64,000 nucleotides of DNA from Candidatus Heimdallarchaeota archaeon (GTDB taxonomy: Archaea > Asgardarchaeota > Heimdallarchaeia > Hodarchaeales > Hodarchaeaceae). This document shows positions 55,831 to 64,000 of this stretch, one piece after another; the first letter of the stretch is position 1; every line of letters begins with the position of its first letter. The position numbers and the translations under genes were made by a program. Under the pieces are notes generated by a model. It ran no database searches. It was not told the DNA's origin and was given only the letters and a program-made list of their open reading frames with translations. The stretch spans positions 2,822,539-2,886,538 of the forward strand of contig CP070695.1 in assembly GCA_020353515.1 (NCBI GenBank), given 5' to 3'.

Positions 55831-55940
55831 ATTGAAGTTGCTGTCTCCTAAAGCCATTTGACGATAGATTTTGGGAAAAATCTTAATTTCCACAATTTTT
55901 CAGAAAAATTAGCATTTGGGCGATTAGTGGCAGTATCCAA
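55831..55940. repeat. dispersed intergenic repeat, copy 4 (left part divergent)
   Basis: AATTGAAGTTGCTGTCTCC, AAAGCCATTTGACGATAGA, TTTTGGGAAAAATCTTAATTTCC, then AGAAAAATTAGC and GGGCGATTAGTGGCAG. It follows upstream of the 485-residue gene's start. Confidence 0.7.
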
Positions 55941-55992
55941 TATAAATTTACAAAGAGTTTCTAGCTTAGAGGGAACTTGTAACCGATTTAAT

Positions 55993-56167
55993 TTTCCCGA
56001 AAATAAACAAAAAGCGTACAGACATCAGATCACTGCTCGTGTAATTGAAGTTCCTGACTCCGAATGCCCTGAAATTACTGGCAGCACATATCGCTTGGCG
56101 GTACCCTTCCGGATAACCCGTAGACTAGAGGCGCTTACACCCCGTTTTTCTCACAGATCCAACACGA
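55993..56167. repeat. dispersed intergenic repeat, copy 5
   Basis: CCCGAAAATAAACAAAAAGC, GTACAGACATCAGATCACTGC, TCGTGTAATTGAAGTTCCTG, ACTCCGAATGCCCTGAAA, and at the right end CTCACAGATCCAACACG. The left half is close to the copy at 47671. It lies between a NosD-like gene's stop and copy 4. Confidence 0.75.
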
Positions 56168-56190
56168 AAAGAAGACTAATTAAAAAAATT

Positions 56191-57879
56191 TCAACTATCT
56201 AATTTTTCATTTAATCGTCTGAGGAACACGAGAAAAGTGCAAAAAAAAGGAAAAAGAAGGAGAAGCCATCCTGGTGATGATGCAGATGATATCGAATGAC
56301 TGGTAGTCATTGAGGTAGTTGTTGAATTAGCAAATAGTTCAATGGAATAACTATCTTTAACCCGCGCCTTATTCTGGAATTCTGACGAATCAATTGTGAG
56401 AATGGTATAACAAATTTCAGAACCAGTCGGAAATGGTCCGATAATACCTTGGTATCGATTATCAGAAGTAAGATTCATTTCAAGAGTCTCTTCATTAGAT
56501 AACAGTATTTCTTCGTTAATAACTTGGTAATGTAAGAACACATTGGATATACCTGATTCATCAGTGATTGTGGCACTAATAATACATTTATCCTCAGCGG
56601 CAGGTGAAAATGGATTTCGTGTGACGTTTATAATATTAGGGGCCACCAGGTCTGTCTCGATAGGAATAGAAGATCCAGAAACAGCAAATTGCAATAATGG
56701 ATGGGGATCAAAAGCGACTGCAGTACCTGGGATGGAGTAAATTCCAATCCCATCATAATCAGACCAGTAGTTCCATCCATAACGACTATTGAACCCTTTG
56801 TCATACGCCTGAGGGGAAGAAGCCGAAGCTCCATTCTCAATAAAGGTATTATGGTGAACAAGGTTGTTTTGGCACAAATCACCATGTTTTTCTAATCCAG
56901 CAATTTGAATTCCATAAAGGTAATTTTTTTGGATCAAGTTCCAACAAATTGTGTTACTAGAGGAACCCGAAAGATGGATGCCGTCCTCATCATTTTGAGA
57001 TAGCGTATTATTAGCAACAAGACACTTGGTTGCGTGTTCAAGGAAGATGCCATGTCTAGTCGTTTGGTTGTTGAAAGTGCTATTAGCGACAACGATAAAA
57101 GCGCAATAATAAACATAGAGGCCTATTCCATTTCGATTACTTGTGTTATTGACTACAATGGAGAATCCTGAAAAACTAGTAGTAATACCATACAGAGGAT
57201 TTGAATTGCAGACATTATGTGATATATGGCAGGAACGTGAATTAGTAATGACAATACCAATCCCATTTTGATTACAGGTGTTATTAGATATAATTGAAGA
57301 GGGAGAATACCCCACATTGATACCATAATGGTTGTTGAAGCACGAATTATTAGTAACAAACGTAGATACGGCTTCCCAAATGATTATCCCAAATCCAATC
57401 CCTTGTGTTTGACAAGAATTGTTCTGAACAGTAGTGGTTCCATTAGTAGTGTTTTTAATTTGAATTCCATAATAAACAGGAGGATATTCCTCTCCATAAG
57501 GTGTCGAAGCTTCAGGGAGAGAAGTAATTTGTTTATAGATCACCAAGATCCAACAGTTCTGAATGACGAAATGTTTGGAGGTCCTACTGATGGCAATACC
57601 ATGCGTCTCAACGGTTGTAATATTCCATCCCTCTAAAATAAATGGATCCTTCTCTGTTCCCAGCCCTCTGGCCGCCACTGCAGCTAGTTCAGTATCAGAA
57701 GTGATACTTATAGGTTCGTGAGGAGTAAGATCATTAGAATATGCTGACTTTTGCGGATGAGACCACTTTGGAGGACGGAGGACATAACCACTCACGAAAA
57801 AAGAGGCCAAAAAAAGGGAACCCAACAATAAAAAGACTCCCATGACCATAATTCGCTTCAACGAAGCCATATCTCCCAC
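56191..57879 (-). CDS. NosD-like beta-helix surface protein
   Basis: A 562-residue protein. A signal/membrane helix (about residues 13-31) is followed by AARGLGTEKDPFILEGWNIT, then beta-helix repeats (NNSCFNNHYGINVGYSPSS type) to about residue 385. A linker domain with NPFSPAAEDKCIISATITDESGISNVFLHYQV follows, then a serine/threonine-rich stretch and a C-terminal membrane helix. It is anchored outside the cell. It has a single Ig-like linker unlike the proteins at 29254 and 49191. Confidence 0.87.
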   Translation of the reverse strand: MGDMASLKRIMVMGVFLLLGSLFLASFFVSGYVLRPPKWSHPQKSAYSNDLTPHEPISITSDTELAAVAARGLGTEKDPFILEGWNITTVETHGIAISRTSKHFVIQNCWILVIYKQITSLPEASTPYGEEYPPVYYGIQIKNTTNGTTTVQNNSCQTQGIGFGIIIWEAVSTFVTNNSCFNNHYGINVGYSPSSIISNNTCNQNGIGIVITNSRSCHISHNVCNSNPLYGITTSFSGFSIVVNNTSNRNGIGLYVYYCAFIVVANSTFNNQTTRHGIFLEHATKCLVANNTLSQNDEDGIHLSGSSSNTICWNLIQKNYLYGIQIAGLEKHGDLCQNNLVHHNTFIENGASASSPQAYDKGFNSRYGWNYWSDYDGIGIYSIPGTAVAFDPHPLLQFAVSGSSIPIETDLVAPNIINVTRNPFSPAAEDKCIISATITDESGISNVFLHYQVINEEILLSNEETLEMNLTSDNRYQGIIGPFPTGSEICYTILTIDSSEFQNKARVKDSYSIELFANSTTTSMTTSHSISSASSPGWLLLLFPFFCTFLVFLRRLNEKLDS

Positions 57880-58294
57880 AGATGAATTATTTTGGTTATG
57901 TTATAGAATCATTTCACTTCTTAAATAACTAGCTATCCTATCAGAGTTAATATCAAATTTTCCTCAAAGGGTATATCATGCGATAATAGGGGTCTAAAAA
58001 CCGAAAATAGAACAACAGCTGACAGAACTCAGCCCGATGCTCGTGTAATTGAAATTAATTGAGATTAATGACTCCTTAAGCCAATTGACGATAGAATTTT
58101 CTAAAAATACTCAATTTCCAATAAGTTGCCCTTGTGGCAGCAAGATTCCACATCGATGAATAAGTTTGCACGATGATAGGCCATAGTTTATGGGGAAAAA
58201 AAGAATCAAGAATAATTTCAACACGGGTAACCTCTATTGTGATAAGGGGTATTTTTAAAACATAACATAACGTTTCATTAATTAGGGGAGCAAA
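57880..58294. other. 415-base intergenic space with a repeat copy
   Basis: Copy 6 of the dispersed repeat fills 57998-58140. The remainder is AT-rich without a supported gene. A possible leader for the lipoprotein gene lies before 58295, ending AGGGGAGC. Confidence 0.5.
57998..58140. repeat. dispersed intergenic repeat, copy 6
   Basis: AACCGAAAATAGAACAACAGC, GATGCTCGTGTAATTGAAA, a partly duplicated AATTGAGATTAATGACTCC, then TTAAGCCAATTGACGATAGA, CTCAATTTCCAATAAGTTGC and CCTTGTGGCAG. One of the most complete copies. Confidence 0.78.
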
Positions 58295-59329
58295 ATGTGC
58301 TTGAAAAAAGCGACTCAGAAATTAAAAACAAAAGGGAGTTCTCCTCTCCTTGTGGTTCTAGGATTAAATTTAATAGTAATATTAAGTGGGTGTATTCAAA
58401 GTTCACCTGTATTTGACCCAGAACAAGCTGAATTGTACAATCCAATAAGTAACCAAACAGAAAGACTTCGGATTGTGAACCATAATGATTCTGGAAAGAG
58501 TTTTTACCATCAAAACGAGATAGAAATTCTGGTGGGTCTACGGGACACCAAAGGAAATCCAGGCGTGAACTATTCACTACTATTAAAGGTTGTTTATACT
58601 TTTTATGGCGAAACAGAGTCTGAGAATATATCAGATAAATTGGGCATCCTTCTTGTGACGAATGATTCGGGGATTGCCCAATCTACATTCGCTTATGATC
58701 AATACACATGGCCTCATGGCGTGAATACCGAGGGATATTTTGAAATTTCGAGTAACAAGATACCCAATTCAATCGCAATATCATCAATATTTACCTTTAC
58801 TTACTATCATAGCCAGATTTCCCGTAATTCAACTTCTGAAGGAGGAGTAGAAGTCATTTACAATTTTGAAAACAGGAGTCTATATGAGGAAGCAATCTCA
58901 CTAGGAAATGACAGTAATGATTTTGTAGATTGGACAAAGACTTATGGAGAATATTATCCTCCAATTATCAATGCAGCAAGAATTAACACCCACTCCCGAC
59001 TTGTAGGTGCTCCCTATATTGAGTTTATGTACAAAGCCTGGGCTTTCTATTTCGATCCTCTGAACCTATCCTATCAGCAAATTAGAGCGACATGGAAAGA
59101 ATATATCAAGGTAGGATTAAATGATTTTTCTGAGGATGACTGGTTATCAACAGGATCTCTCTCAAGGGTTAACGTATCAAGTGGATGGTTAATCCTTCAG
59201 TATATGTACGAAAGTTATTTTGTAAATGGACTTGAGGGAGGAATTGACTGGTGGTATCAAATCGCAATCTTAGATGATGATTTTCACCTCAAATGGCTTC
59301 TATTTCGATTTGATTATGTAGAATCCTAA
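58295..59329 (+). CDS. unknown surface lipoprotein
   Basis: In this 344-residue protein the start has a basic region, a hydrophobic helix (about residues 16-31) and a lipobox ILSGC with Cys33 as the expected lipid-anchor site. The mature part has DSGKSFYHQNEIEILVGLRDTKGNPGVNYSLLLKV, an Ig-like opening, then a helical WEKYI-type half with KVGLNDFSEDDWLS. No enzyme motif. AGGGGAGC precedes the ATG. Confidence 0.72.
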   Translation: MCLKKATQKLKTKGSSPLLVVLGLNLIVILSGCIQSSPVFDPEQAELYNPISNQTERLRIVNHNDSGKSFYHQNEIEILVGLRDTKGNPGVNYSLLLKVVYTFYGETESENISDKLGILLVTNDSGIAQSTFAYDQYTWPHGVNTEGYFEISSNKIPNSIAISSIFTFTYYHSQISRNSTSEGGVEVIYNFENRSLYEEAISLGNDSNDFVDWTKTYGEYYPPIINAARINTHSRLVGAPYIEFMYKAWAFYFDPLNLSYQQIRATWKEYIKVGLNDFSEDDWLSTGSLSRVNVSSGWLILQYMYESYFVNGLEGGIDWWYQIAILDDDFHLKWLLFRFDYVES

Positions 59330-59354
59330 TGTCAAGAAATTCAGTCAGTCAAAT

Positions 59355-59475
59355 TTCCCTCCGAAAATAGCAATGAAGCGTACAAACATCAGACCGAATG
59401 CTCGTTAATTGAAGCTAACGACTCCTTTTAGGGTGTGCAAGTTTTCGGAAAAAATGAGCATAGAACTAAGTCGAA
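59355..59475. repeat. dispersed intergenic repeat, copy 7
   Basis: CCTCCGAAAATAGCAATGAAG, CGTACAAACATCAGACC, GAATGCTCGTTAATTGAAGC, TAACGACTCCTTTT, then a divergent end. It follows the lipoprotein stop by about 30 bases. Confidence 0.72.
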
Positions 59476-59566
59476 TGCTCAGAATTGTGGAAAATTAAAA
59501 AGAAGTGAGAACAAAAATAAGATATTATCCGCTTTTTGTATAAAAAATTATATGTGAGAAATAAAA

Positions 59567-60226
59567 TCAAAGATCCATCTCTTCAATCAAATCGATCTTT
59601 CCAATTCCGCCCCTAATTCTTTTCCCTGTTATCGGATCTTTCATAGCCATCAAATGAAACATAAAACTATCATTAAAACGAGTTGAAACATTACTTCGTG
59701 CAAACTCTTTCTCTACGGAAATATGTATTACTCTCCCACATACGGTGATATTGGTGCTTCCTGGTATCAATTCCTTTTCCCATTCAAACTGACATTCAAG
59801 TTTTAAGAAGCTTTCTTTAATTCTTGGGATCATCATAGTTTCTGCTTTCTCTAGAGTAAATCCCGAATTTCTGATTTCATCAGTCTCAATTTCATTCTCC
59901 GAAATTGTTTTTTTGATTTGGTCTATATATTTGGAGGACAAAAAGTTTACACAAAAAATTCTATCTCTTTTAATATTCTGATAGGTATGACTGCTTTTTA
60001 ATAATCCTGATATTATTACGAAATAATTATCTCCTTCTCCCGTAAAACTAGACCAACCTTCCAACGCAGCGTTCGGAGTCCCATCTTCTTTAAAAGTAGT
60101 AACTAGGTAAATTACATGAGGGATAGATGCTATATAAGCCATCCACGGTATAATCTGATATTGACCGTCCCAATCTTCAGTAAAATTATCAGGTTTTTTT
60201 TCATTGTATTCAAAATACATTTTCAA
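59567..60226 (-). CDS. flavin-reductase-like (FMN-binding) protein
   Basis: A 219-residue protein. The split-barrel flavin reductase pattern is seen in PHVIYLVTTFKEDGTPNAALEGWSSFTGEGDNYFVIISGLL, then KRDRIFCVNFLSSKYIDQI and, later, KLECQFEWEKELIPGSTNITVCGRVIHI. Such proteins bind FMN and reduce flavins or small quinones; the exact role is unknown. It is complete and stands alone. TATA-like AT boxes lie upstream. Confidence 0.82.
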   Translation of the reverse strand: MKMYFEYNEKKPDNFTEDWDGQYQIIPWMAYIASIPHVIYLVTTFKEDGTPNAALEGWSSFTGEGDNYFVIISGLLKSSHTYQNIKRDRIFCVNFLSSKYIDQIKKTISENEIETDEIRNSGFTLEKAETMMIPRIKESFLKLECQFEWEKELIPGSTNITVCGRVIHISVEKEFARSNVSTRFNDSFMFHLMAMKDPITGKRIRGGIGKIDLIEEMDL

Positions 60227-60450
60227 TTTCCCTTTTTACTTTCTGTAATTAATAAAGATTATATGATTTAACAATTTATAGGATTTGAATAGATATCCAT
60301 TTTTTTCTTATGCCTTTTTTCTACTATATAGTCTTTTCCAATTGTAATCCTCCAATCAACTGTGAATATCATCAAGAGAACAATAATTCTGAGGCTGAAT
60401 TCATCCTCTCTGCCTCGATTCTGAAAATCCCATCCGAAATCAAATTTTCA

Positions 60451-60490
60451 ATCTCCGAAAATTAAAAACCAGACATCAGACCGAATAATT
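60451..60490. repeat. dispersed intergenic repeat, copy 8 (short)
   Basis: ATCTCCGAAAATTAAAAACC followed by AGACATCAGACCGAAT: only the left end of the element. Confidence 0.55.
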
Positions 60491-60606
60491 TCATCCAGAA
60501 ATTCTTTCTGAAAAACATCAGAAAATTCAAGATTTTCATTCACTAGAATTTCACCCCCAATTCAAAAACCGTGTGTAACTTCTGCTGGAATATAATAAAT
60601 TCTTAA

Positions 60607-60918
60607 GAGCGTACCAACGAGAAAAGCGACAAAAACAAGCGGGACAAGAATTTCTATCAATCGATAGTCGATCAGCGGATCTATTACCAACCAGAAAAAA
60701 TACTCCAAACAGGAAAACAATGCTTCTGGATCTTAGCAGGGGATCCGACAGATGACAGACGACATCTGAGTCTGGTGTTGGATAGAATCTTTGAGTTAGT
60801 GTTACATCCTAAGATAACACTGATGCCCGTACCGAATAATGAGGCCGCGATTGCCTACGCGATTCATACGATTATAGGTGGAGTGGTCTTTTTCTGCCAA
60901 TTCAATCACTTTCATTAG
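60607..60918 (+). pseudogene. possible ERCC4-type nuclease remnant
   Basis: An open frame of 103 codons without a start ends in TAG at 60916-60918. It reads NFYQSIVDQRIYYQPEKIL, then CFWILAGDPTDDRR, LSLVLDRIFELVL, ITLMPVPNNEAAIAYAIHTII. The order (ERT...F.SI.D.R, then a strand ending GD, then a V-N-E-x-A-A end) resembles the ERCC4 nuclease core of XPF/Hef/Mus81. The start, with the metal-binding residues, is missing or altered. This is a by-eye similarity only. Confidence 0.4.
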
Positions 60919-61067
60919 TTCTACTCATGAAAATCTTATTTGAAAAATGACTTTTACAACTGTAGGATTAGGAAATATTTGATATTCTTGATTTTCCATT
61001 TACAACCCACAATATACCCAAATAATTCTTTTTTTTATAATCCAAAAAAATATTTTTCTTCTGCTAT

Positions 61068-61364
61068 TTGTGTCTCCACAATCCACTTCCTTTAAATTCC
61101 TCGAAGAAAGAAACCGAGGTTTATTCACCTACTTTCCTCAAGATTCTCAAAAGATTGGAGGGGACTGGAAATTGGATCGATTACGCTATTAGTGAAGCAC
61201 CTCCTATTAAAAAAGAATTTTACGAAGAGATTACTCCAGAAGAAGGACAATCATTAGCAGAGGAGTTAGGACTTTCCTATTACGAGACCAGACCAACTGA
61301 TAAAAAAATTAGTGGGCAAATCTTTCACGATTGGAGTCTTAGAGTGTTACAAAAGGAGGTTTAA
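61068..61364 (+). pseudogene. truncated small-GTPase-like C-terminal fragment
   Basis: A 98-residue frame. The second half, EEGQSLAEELGLSYYETRPTD followed by a helix, matches the G5 region and last helix of Ras/Rab-like GTPases and is close to the same region of the protein at 63407 (EGQSIAQELGADYFEMAATD). The P-loop, switches and NKxD motif are absent, and the upstream DNA does not encode them. Either a remnant or a short non-GTPase product. Confidence 0.5.
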
Positions 61365-61507
61365 AGCAACGAAATTGACCCCATACATTCTCGCTCGACT
61401 TGGTGAGAAAGCTAACACATTAATACTAGAAAAAGTTAAAAAGAGAAAGTGGGATGTAAATTCTTACAATTTCAACGTTTTTTCCTAAACAAAGGATCGT
61501 TTACGTC

Positions 61508-63328
61508 ATGTCAAAGCCTAAGAAAGTCCAATTTTCTGTATTTCTGAGTTTAACCTTATTAATGTTGGTTCTATCATCGCTAGTCATTTTTTCAGACAAT
61601 TTCACTTTAGATAATACACTTGGGATAACGGATCGTGTCCATACAATTCGAGAACCATTTTGGGATTTAACGGGTACACCTATTATTATAGATGACGCCT
61701 TCCCAGATTATAGTTGGGATACAACTGCTACACTAAATCAATGGTGTAGTGGATCGGGAACATGGGATGATCCCTTTATTTTGGAAAATATACTTATGAA
61801 TGGATCCGAGGCGAGTAGGTGTATAACCATCCGAAATTCTAATGTTTACTTTTGTATTCGGAATTGTAAAATTGAGAACTCCATATGGAATAGCTTTGGA
61901 ATTTATTTGGAAGATGTTGCGAATGGAACGATACAGAATAATTCATTCCGTAATAACAATCGTGTGATAGTTCTTGGGGGTTGTAATAATAACACTATCG
62001 GGAATAATTCTTTTTACAATGATGAAACAGGGATCAGTATTTGGTACTCGGTCAATACTACCATTGAATACAACACGATTTATGATAGTGGCTATGCAGC
62101 AATAAGTCTGTCTCAAAACACAAATACAACTCTTTATGGAAATAAAATGTATGAATGTGGAATTGATCTTCTTCCGATGAATGATTTTGACACGATAACA
62201 ATAGATACTTCAAATATTATTAATGAAAAACCAGTCTATTATTATGTGAATGAAGCTAGATTGACTACCACCAATTTCACTAATGCAGGTCAGATTCTAC
62301 TAATCAATTGCTCAAAGTGTCTTATTTTCAACACTGCCCTCTCCCATTCATCGGAAGGTATTAAGTTAATATCCTCAGATAATAATATAATATCAAATAA
62401 TGTATTTTCCCAAAATAGACGCATGGGGATAAATCTTTTTGGTAGTAATAATAATACTATTTCAGAAAATTCATTTTACAATGAGGAGGATGGAGAGGGC
62501 ATATTTGTTTGGATGTCCGATAAGAATGTAATAGATAGGAATAACATTTCAATAGGGATCTATGGTTCGGGGATTTCTATTGATAGTGGTAATGATACTC
62601 AAATTTCTAACAATAGAATTATCAATATAGACCCATACGATGAGATCAGAAATAATTGGACCCAAGGAGTTGCTATATATGGGTGTACAAATACATCAAT
62701 CACAAATAACTATGTATACAAACAGGGTTTTGGATACAGTGTCGAGGGTTCTCAAAATACCTCGATATCAGAAAATGTTGGGGAATTCTGTAATCACGGA
62801 ATGTATCTGCAAAATGCAAATATTGCACGCATCAGTGGAAATAAGCTCTTAAACTGCCAGGACAAGTGTTTATCTGAAGAAAATAGCACAGAAACGATTT
62901 ATCAAAGAAATTATTGTAATACTGCCATCAAAATTCTAACTCCATCACCAAAAGAAATATTCGGTCAAGAATCACCCAGCTTTAATCTGCAGGTGAATCT
63001 CCCCAACACCCCGGAGATTCTGTGGTACACAATGAATAACGGAGAAACAAATATTACATGTGGGCTTAGTGATATAATAGATCAAATAATGTGGACAACA
63101 CTACCAGATGGACCGGTTGTCATTCAATTTTATGCAATGGATGCTGCAAAGAATATTGGATCAGGATTTATTGAAGTCTCGAAACAAACACATTCACCAA
63201 CGACCACTTTTGGATCATATAATTCTACTTACACAACATCAAAGAGCTCTGGATTTTCACTAGGTTACATGGTTATGGTTTTATTTCTGCTCTTTGTTCT
63301 TGGGACAAAAAAGAAGAATCACATTTGA
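61508..63328 (+). CDS. NosD-like beta-helix surface protein
   Basis: A 606-residue protein. An N-terminal membrane helix (about residues 9-28) is followed by GSGTWDDPFILENILM, then beta-helix repeats (SFRNNNR, NNNTIGNNSFYN types) to about residue 470. A short beta domain (QVNLPNTPEILWYTMNNGE) comes next, then a threonine/serine-rich stretch and a C-terminal membrane helix ending GTKKKNHI. It is the fifth such protein in the window and stands between the two GTPase-like sequences. Confidence 0.87.
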   Translation: MSKPKKVQFSVFLSLTLLMLVLSSLVIFSDNFTLDNTLGITDRVHTIREPFWDLTGTPIIIDDAFPDYSWDTTATLNQWCSGSGTWDDPFILENILMNGSEASRCITIRNSNVYFCIRNCKIENSIWNSFGIYLEDVANGTIQNNSFRNNNRVIVLGGCNNNTIGNNSFYNDETGISIWYSVNTTIEYNTIYDSGYAAISLSQNTNTTLYGNKMYECGIDLLPMNDFDTITIDTSNIINEKPVYYYVNEARLTTTNFTNAGQILLINCSKCLIFNTALSHSSEGIKLISSDNNIISNNVFSQNRRMGINLFGSNNNTISENSFYNEEDGEGIFVWMSDKNVIDRNNISIGIYGSGISIDSGNDTQISNNRIINIDPYDEIRNNWTQGVAIYGCTNTSITNNYVYKQGFGYSVEGSQNTSISENVGEFCNHGMYLQNANIARISGNKLLNCQDKCLSEENSTETIYQRNYCNTAIKILTPSPKEIFGQESPSFNLQVNLPNTPEILWYTMNNGETNITCGLSDIIDQIMWTTLPDGPVVIQFYAMDAAKNIGSGFIEVSKQTHSPTTTFGSYNSTYTTSKSSGFSLGYMVMVLFLLFVLGTKKKNHI

Positions 63329-63330
63329 GA

Positions 63331-63410
63331 TTTTGAAAACTCGTTTAATTGAAGCTGCTGACTCCTTAAAAATATCTGACGATAGTTCCGCTTAATTTCC
63401 ACACGGTTAG
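63331..63410. repeat. dispersed intergenic repeat, copy 9
   Basis: TTTGAAAACTCGTTTAATTG, AAGCTGCTGACTCCTTAAAA, CTGACGATAGTT and TTAATTTCCACACGG. It fills the short space between two convergent genes. Confidence 0.65.
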
Positions 63411-63949
63411 CTTGTTTTTAGAGCTATTACTCTTTTCACAAGTAATCTTAAGATTCTATCTAAAGCCTGAAGATCAGTAGCAGCCATCTCAAAATAGTCT
63501 GCACCAAGCTCCTGAGCGATCGATTGACCTTCCTGCAGAGTAACTGTCTCAGGATCATCATCATGAAGACCGATAAACGCAACAGGAACAGTGGGATCAG
63601 GGATGTGTTTTCTAAATTCGTGATAGTACTCAATTGTTGACTCAACAAAACTATTATTACTTTTTGAAAAAGCAAAAACAGCTGCAGAAGCTCCACGAAT
63701 ATAGTTGGGAAATCTTGGATTCTTTACCCCCTCGAAAACAGGATCTGTTGAGATATCGACCAAAATGAGTTTTATGTTATTGTTATCCATATTAATCTGT
63801 TTAGTAGGAATTTGAACACCTAAAGACTTAGTAAAGGGATCAGGTATTCTACCAGCATAGGAATGTAAAGATTGGGTTAGTAGGTTATCAGGAAGACTGA
63901 GAAAACAAATTTTAAGTAGATATTCGTCCCCTACCATTTGTACCTCCAC
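63407..63949 (-). CDS. Ras-superfamily-like pseudo-GTPase
   Basis: A 180-residue protein. The order of strands and helices follows a small GTPase: KICFLSLPDNLLTQSL (residues 13-28, where GxxxxGKS/T should be), KLILVDISTDPVF (60-72, for DTAGQ), GASAAVFAFSKSNN, VPVAFIGLHDDD (121-132, for NKxD) and FEMAATD (153-159, for ETSAK). Every nucleotide-binding motif has lost its key residues, so GTP binding is unlikely. It may act as a scaffold. Asgard archaea are rich in such GTPases. Confidence 0.7.
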   Translation of the reverse strand: MEVQMVGDEYLLKICFLSLPDNLLTQSLHSYAGRIPDPFTKSLGVQIPTKQINMDNNNIKLILVDISTDPVFEGVKNPRFPNYIRGASAAVFAFSKSNNSFVESTIEYYHEFRKHIPDPTVPVAFIGLHDDDPETVTLQEGQSIAQELGADYFEMAATDLQALDRILRLLVKRVIALKTS

Positions 63950-63966
63950 ATTATACTTCCATTTTT

Positions 63967-64000
63967 TTCCTCCGAAAAGCCAAAAAAGCGTACAGACATC
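63967..64000. repeat. dispersed intergenic repeat, copy 10 (cut by window end)
   Basis: TTTCCTCCGAAAAGCCAAA, then AAAGCGTACAGACATC: the left end of the element, which continues beyond the window. Confidence 0.65.

Larger units (their letters stand above)
60227..61067. other. 841-base intergenic space: repeat fragment and nuclease-like remnant
   Basis: Holds a short copy of the dispersed repeat (60451-60490) and a start-less frame resembling an ERCC4 nuclease (60607-60918). The rest is AT-rich with no supported gene or RNA. Confidence 0.5.

Noticed and set aside
47671..64000. The dispersed repeats as a CRISPR array
   Set aside because: Copies are kilobases apart, unequal and divergent, with genes between them; no regular spacers.
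1..64000. NosD-like proteins as part of nitrous-oxide reduction
   Set aside because: No NosZ, copper-site or NosF/Y genes are nearby; these are general beta-helix surface proteins.

Overview
The window looks like the chromosome of an AT-rich archaeon, most likely an Asgard archaeon. The archaeal signs are an S8-L6 ribosomal pair, tRNAs with introns (one carrying two), TATA-like promoters, a HerA-type ATPase, F420-type flavin enzymes, and several NosD-like beta-helix surface proteins. The Asgard suggestion rests mainly on two Ras/Rab-superfamily-like sequences near 61-64 kb (one degenerate, one truncated). It is an inference, not a proof.

Layout. 0-1.2 kb: end of the spc ribosomal operon (S8 end, L6), which stops abruptly and is followed by tRNA-Met/Ile2(CAT) and tRNA-Asn(GTT). 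1.2-16 kb: a HExxH protein, two members of a 510-residue paralogous family of unknown function (a third sits at 44 kb), a HerA-like ATPase, an LLM flavin oxidoreductase, an oligopeptidase B and a SatD-like pair. 16-29 kb: a mosaic of small enzymes mixed with broken genes (CARF regulator, winged helix, LigD-type 3'-phosphoesterase, YdjM-like hydrolase, DinB-like protein, a membrane-protein tail) and a small module that may come from a mobile element. Several breaks are single in-frame stops or one-base frameshifts.

29-42 kb: two NosD-like proteins, one of which joins an outside beta-helix through a membrane segment to an inside winged helix; a saccharopine-dehydrogenase-like/FGGY-kinase pair; a PadR regulator with a HAAS-like membrane partner; and a membrane-bound serine hydrolase. 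42-53 kb: toxin-antitoxin-like pairs (MNT/HEPN, RHH/PIN, antitoxin/VapC), a QueG-like iron-sulfur protein, a hydrolase remnant and another NosD protein. 53-64 kb: unknown membrane and surface proteins, two more NosD proteins, a flavin reductase and the two GTPase-like sequences.

From about 47 kb onward the intergenic spaces carry about ten divergent copies of a dispersed 80-170 bp repeat; weaker matches occur near 36.9 and 41.9 kb. No rRNA, CRISPR array or complete insertion sequence was seen. The most unusual items are the repeat family, the beta-helix/TM/winged-helix fusion, the three-member 510-residue family with similar leaders, the pseudo-GTPase, and the set of in-frame TGA codons, two of which fall where tryptophan would be expected.
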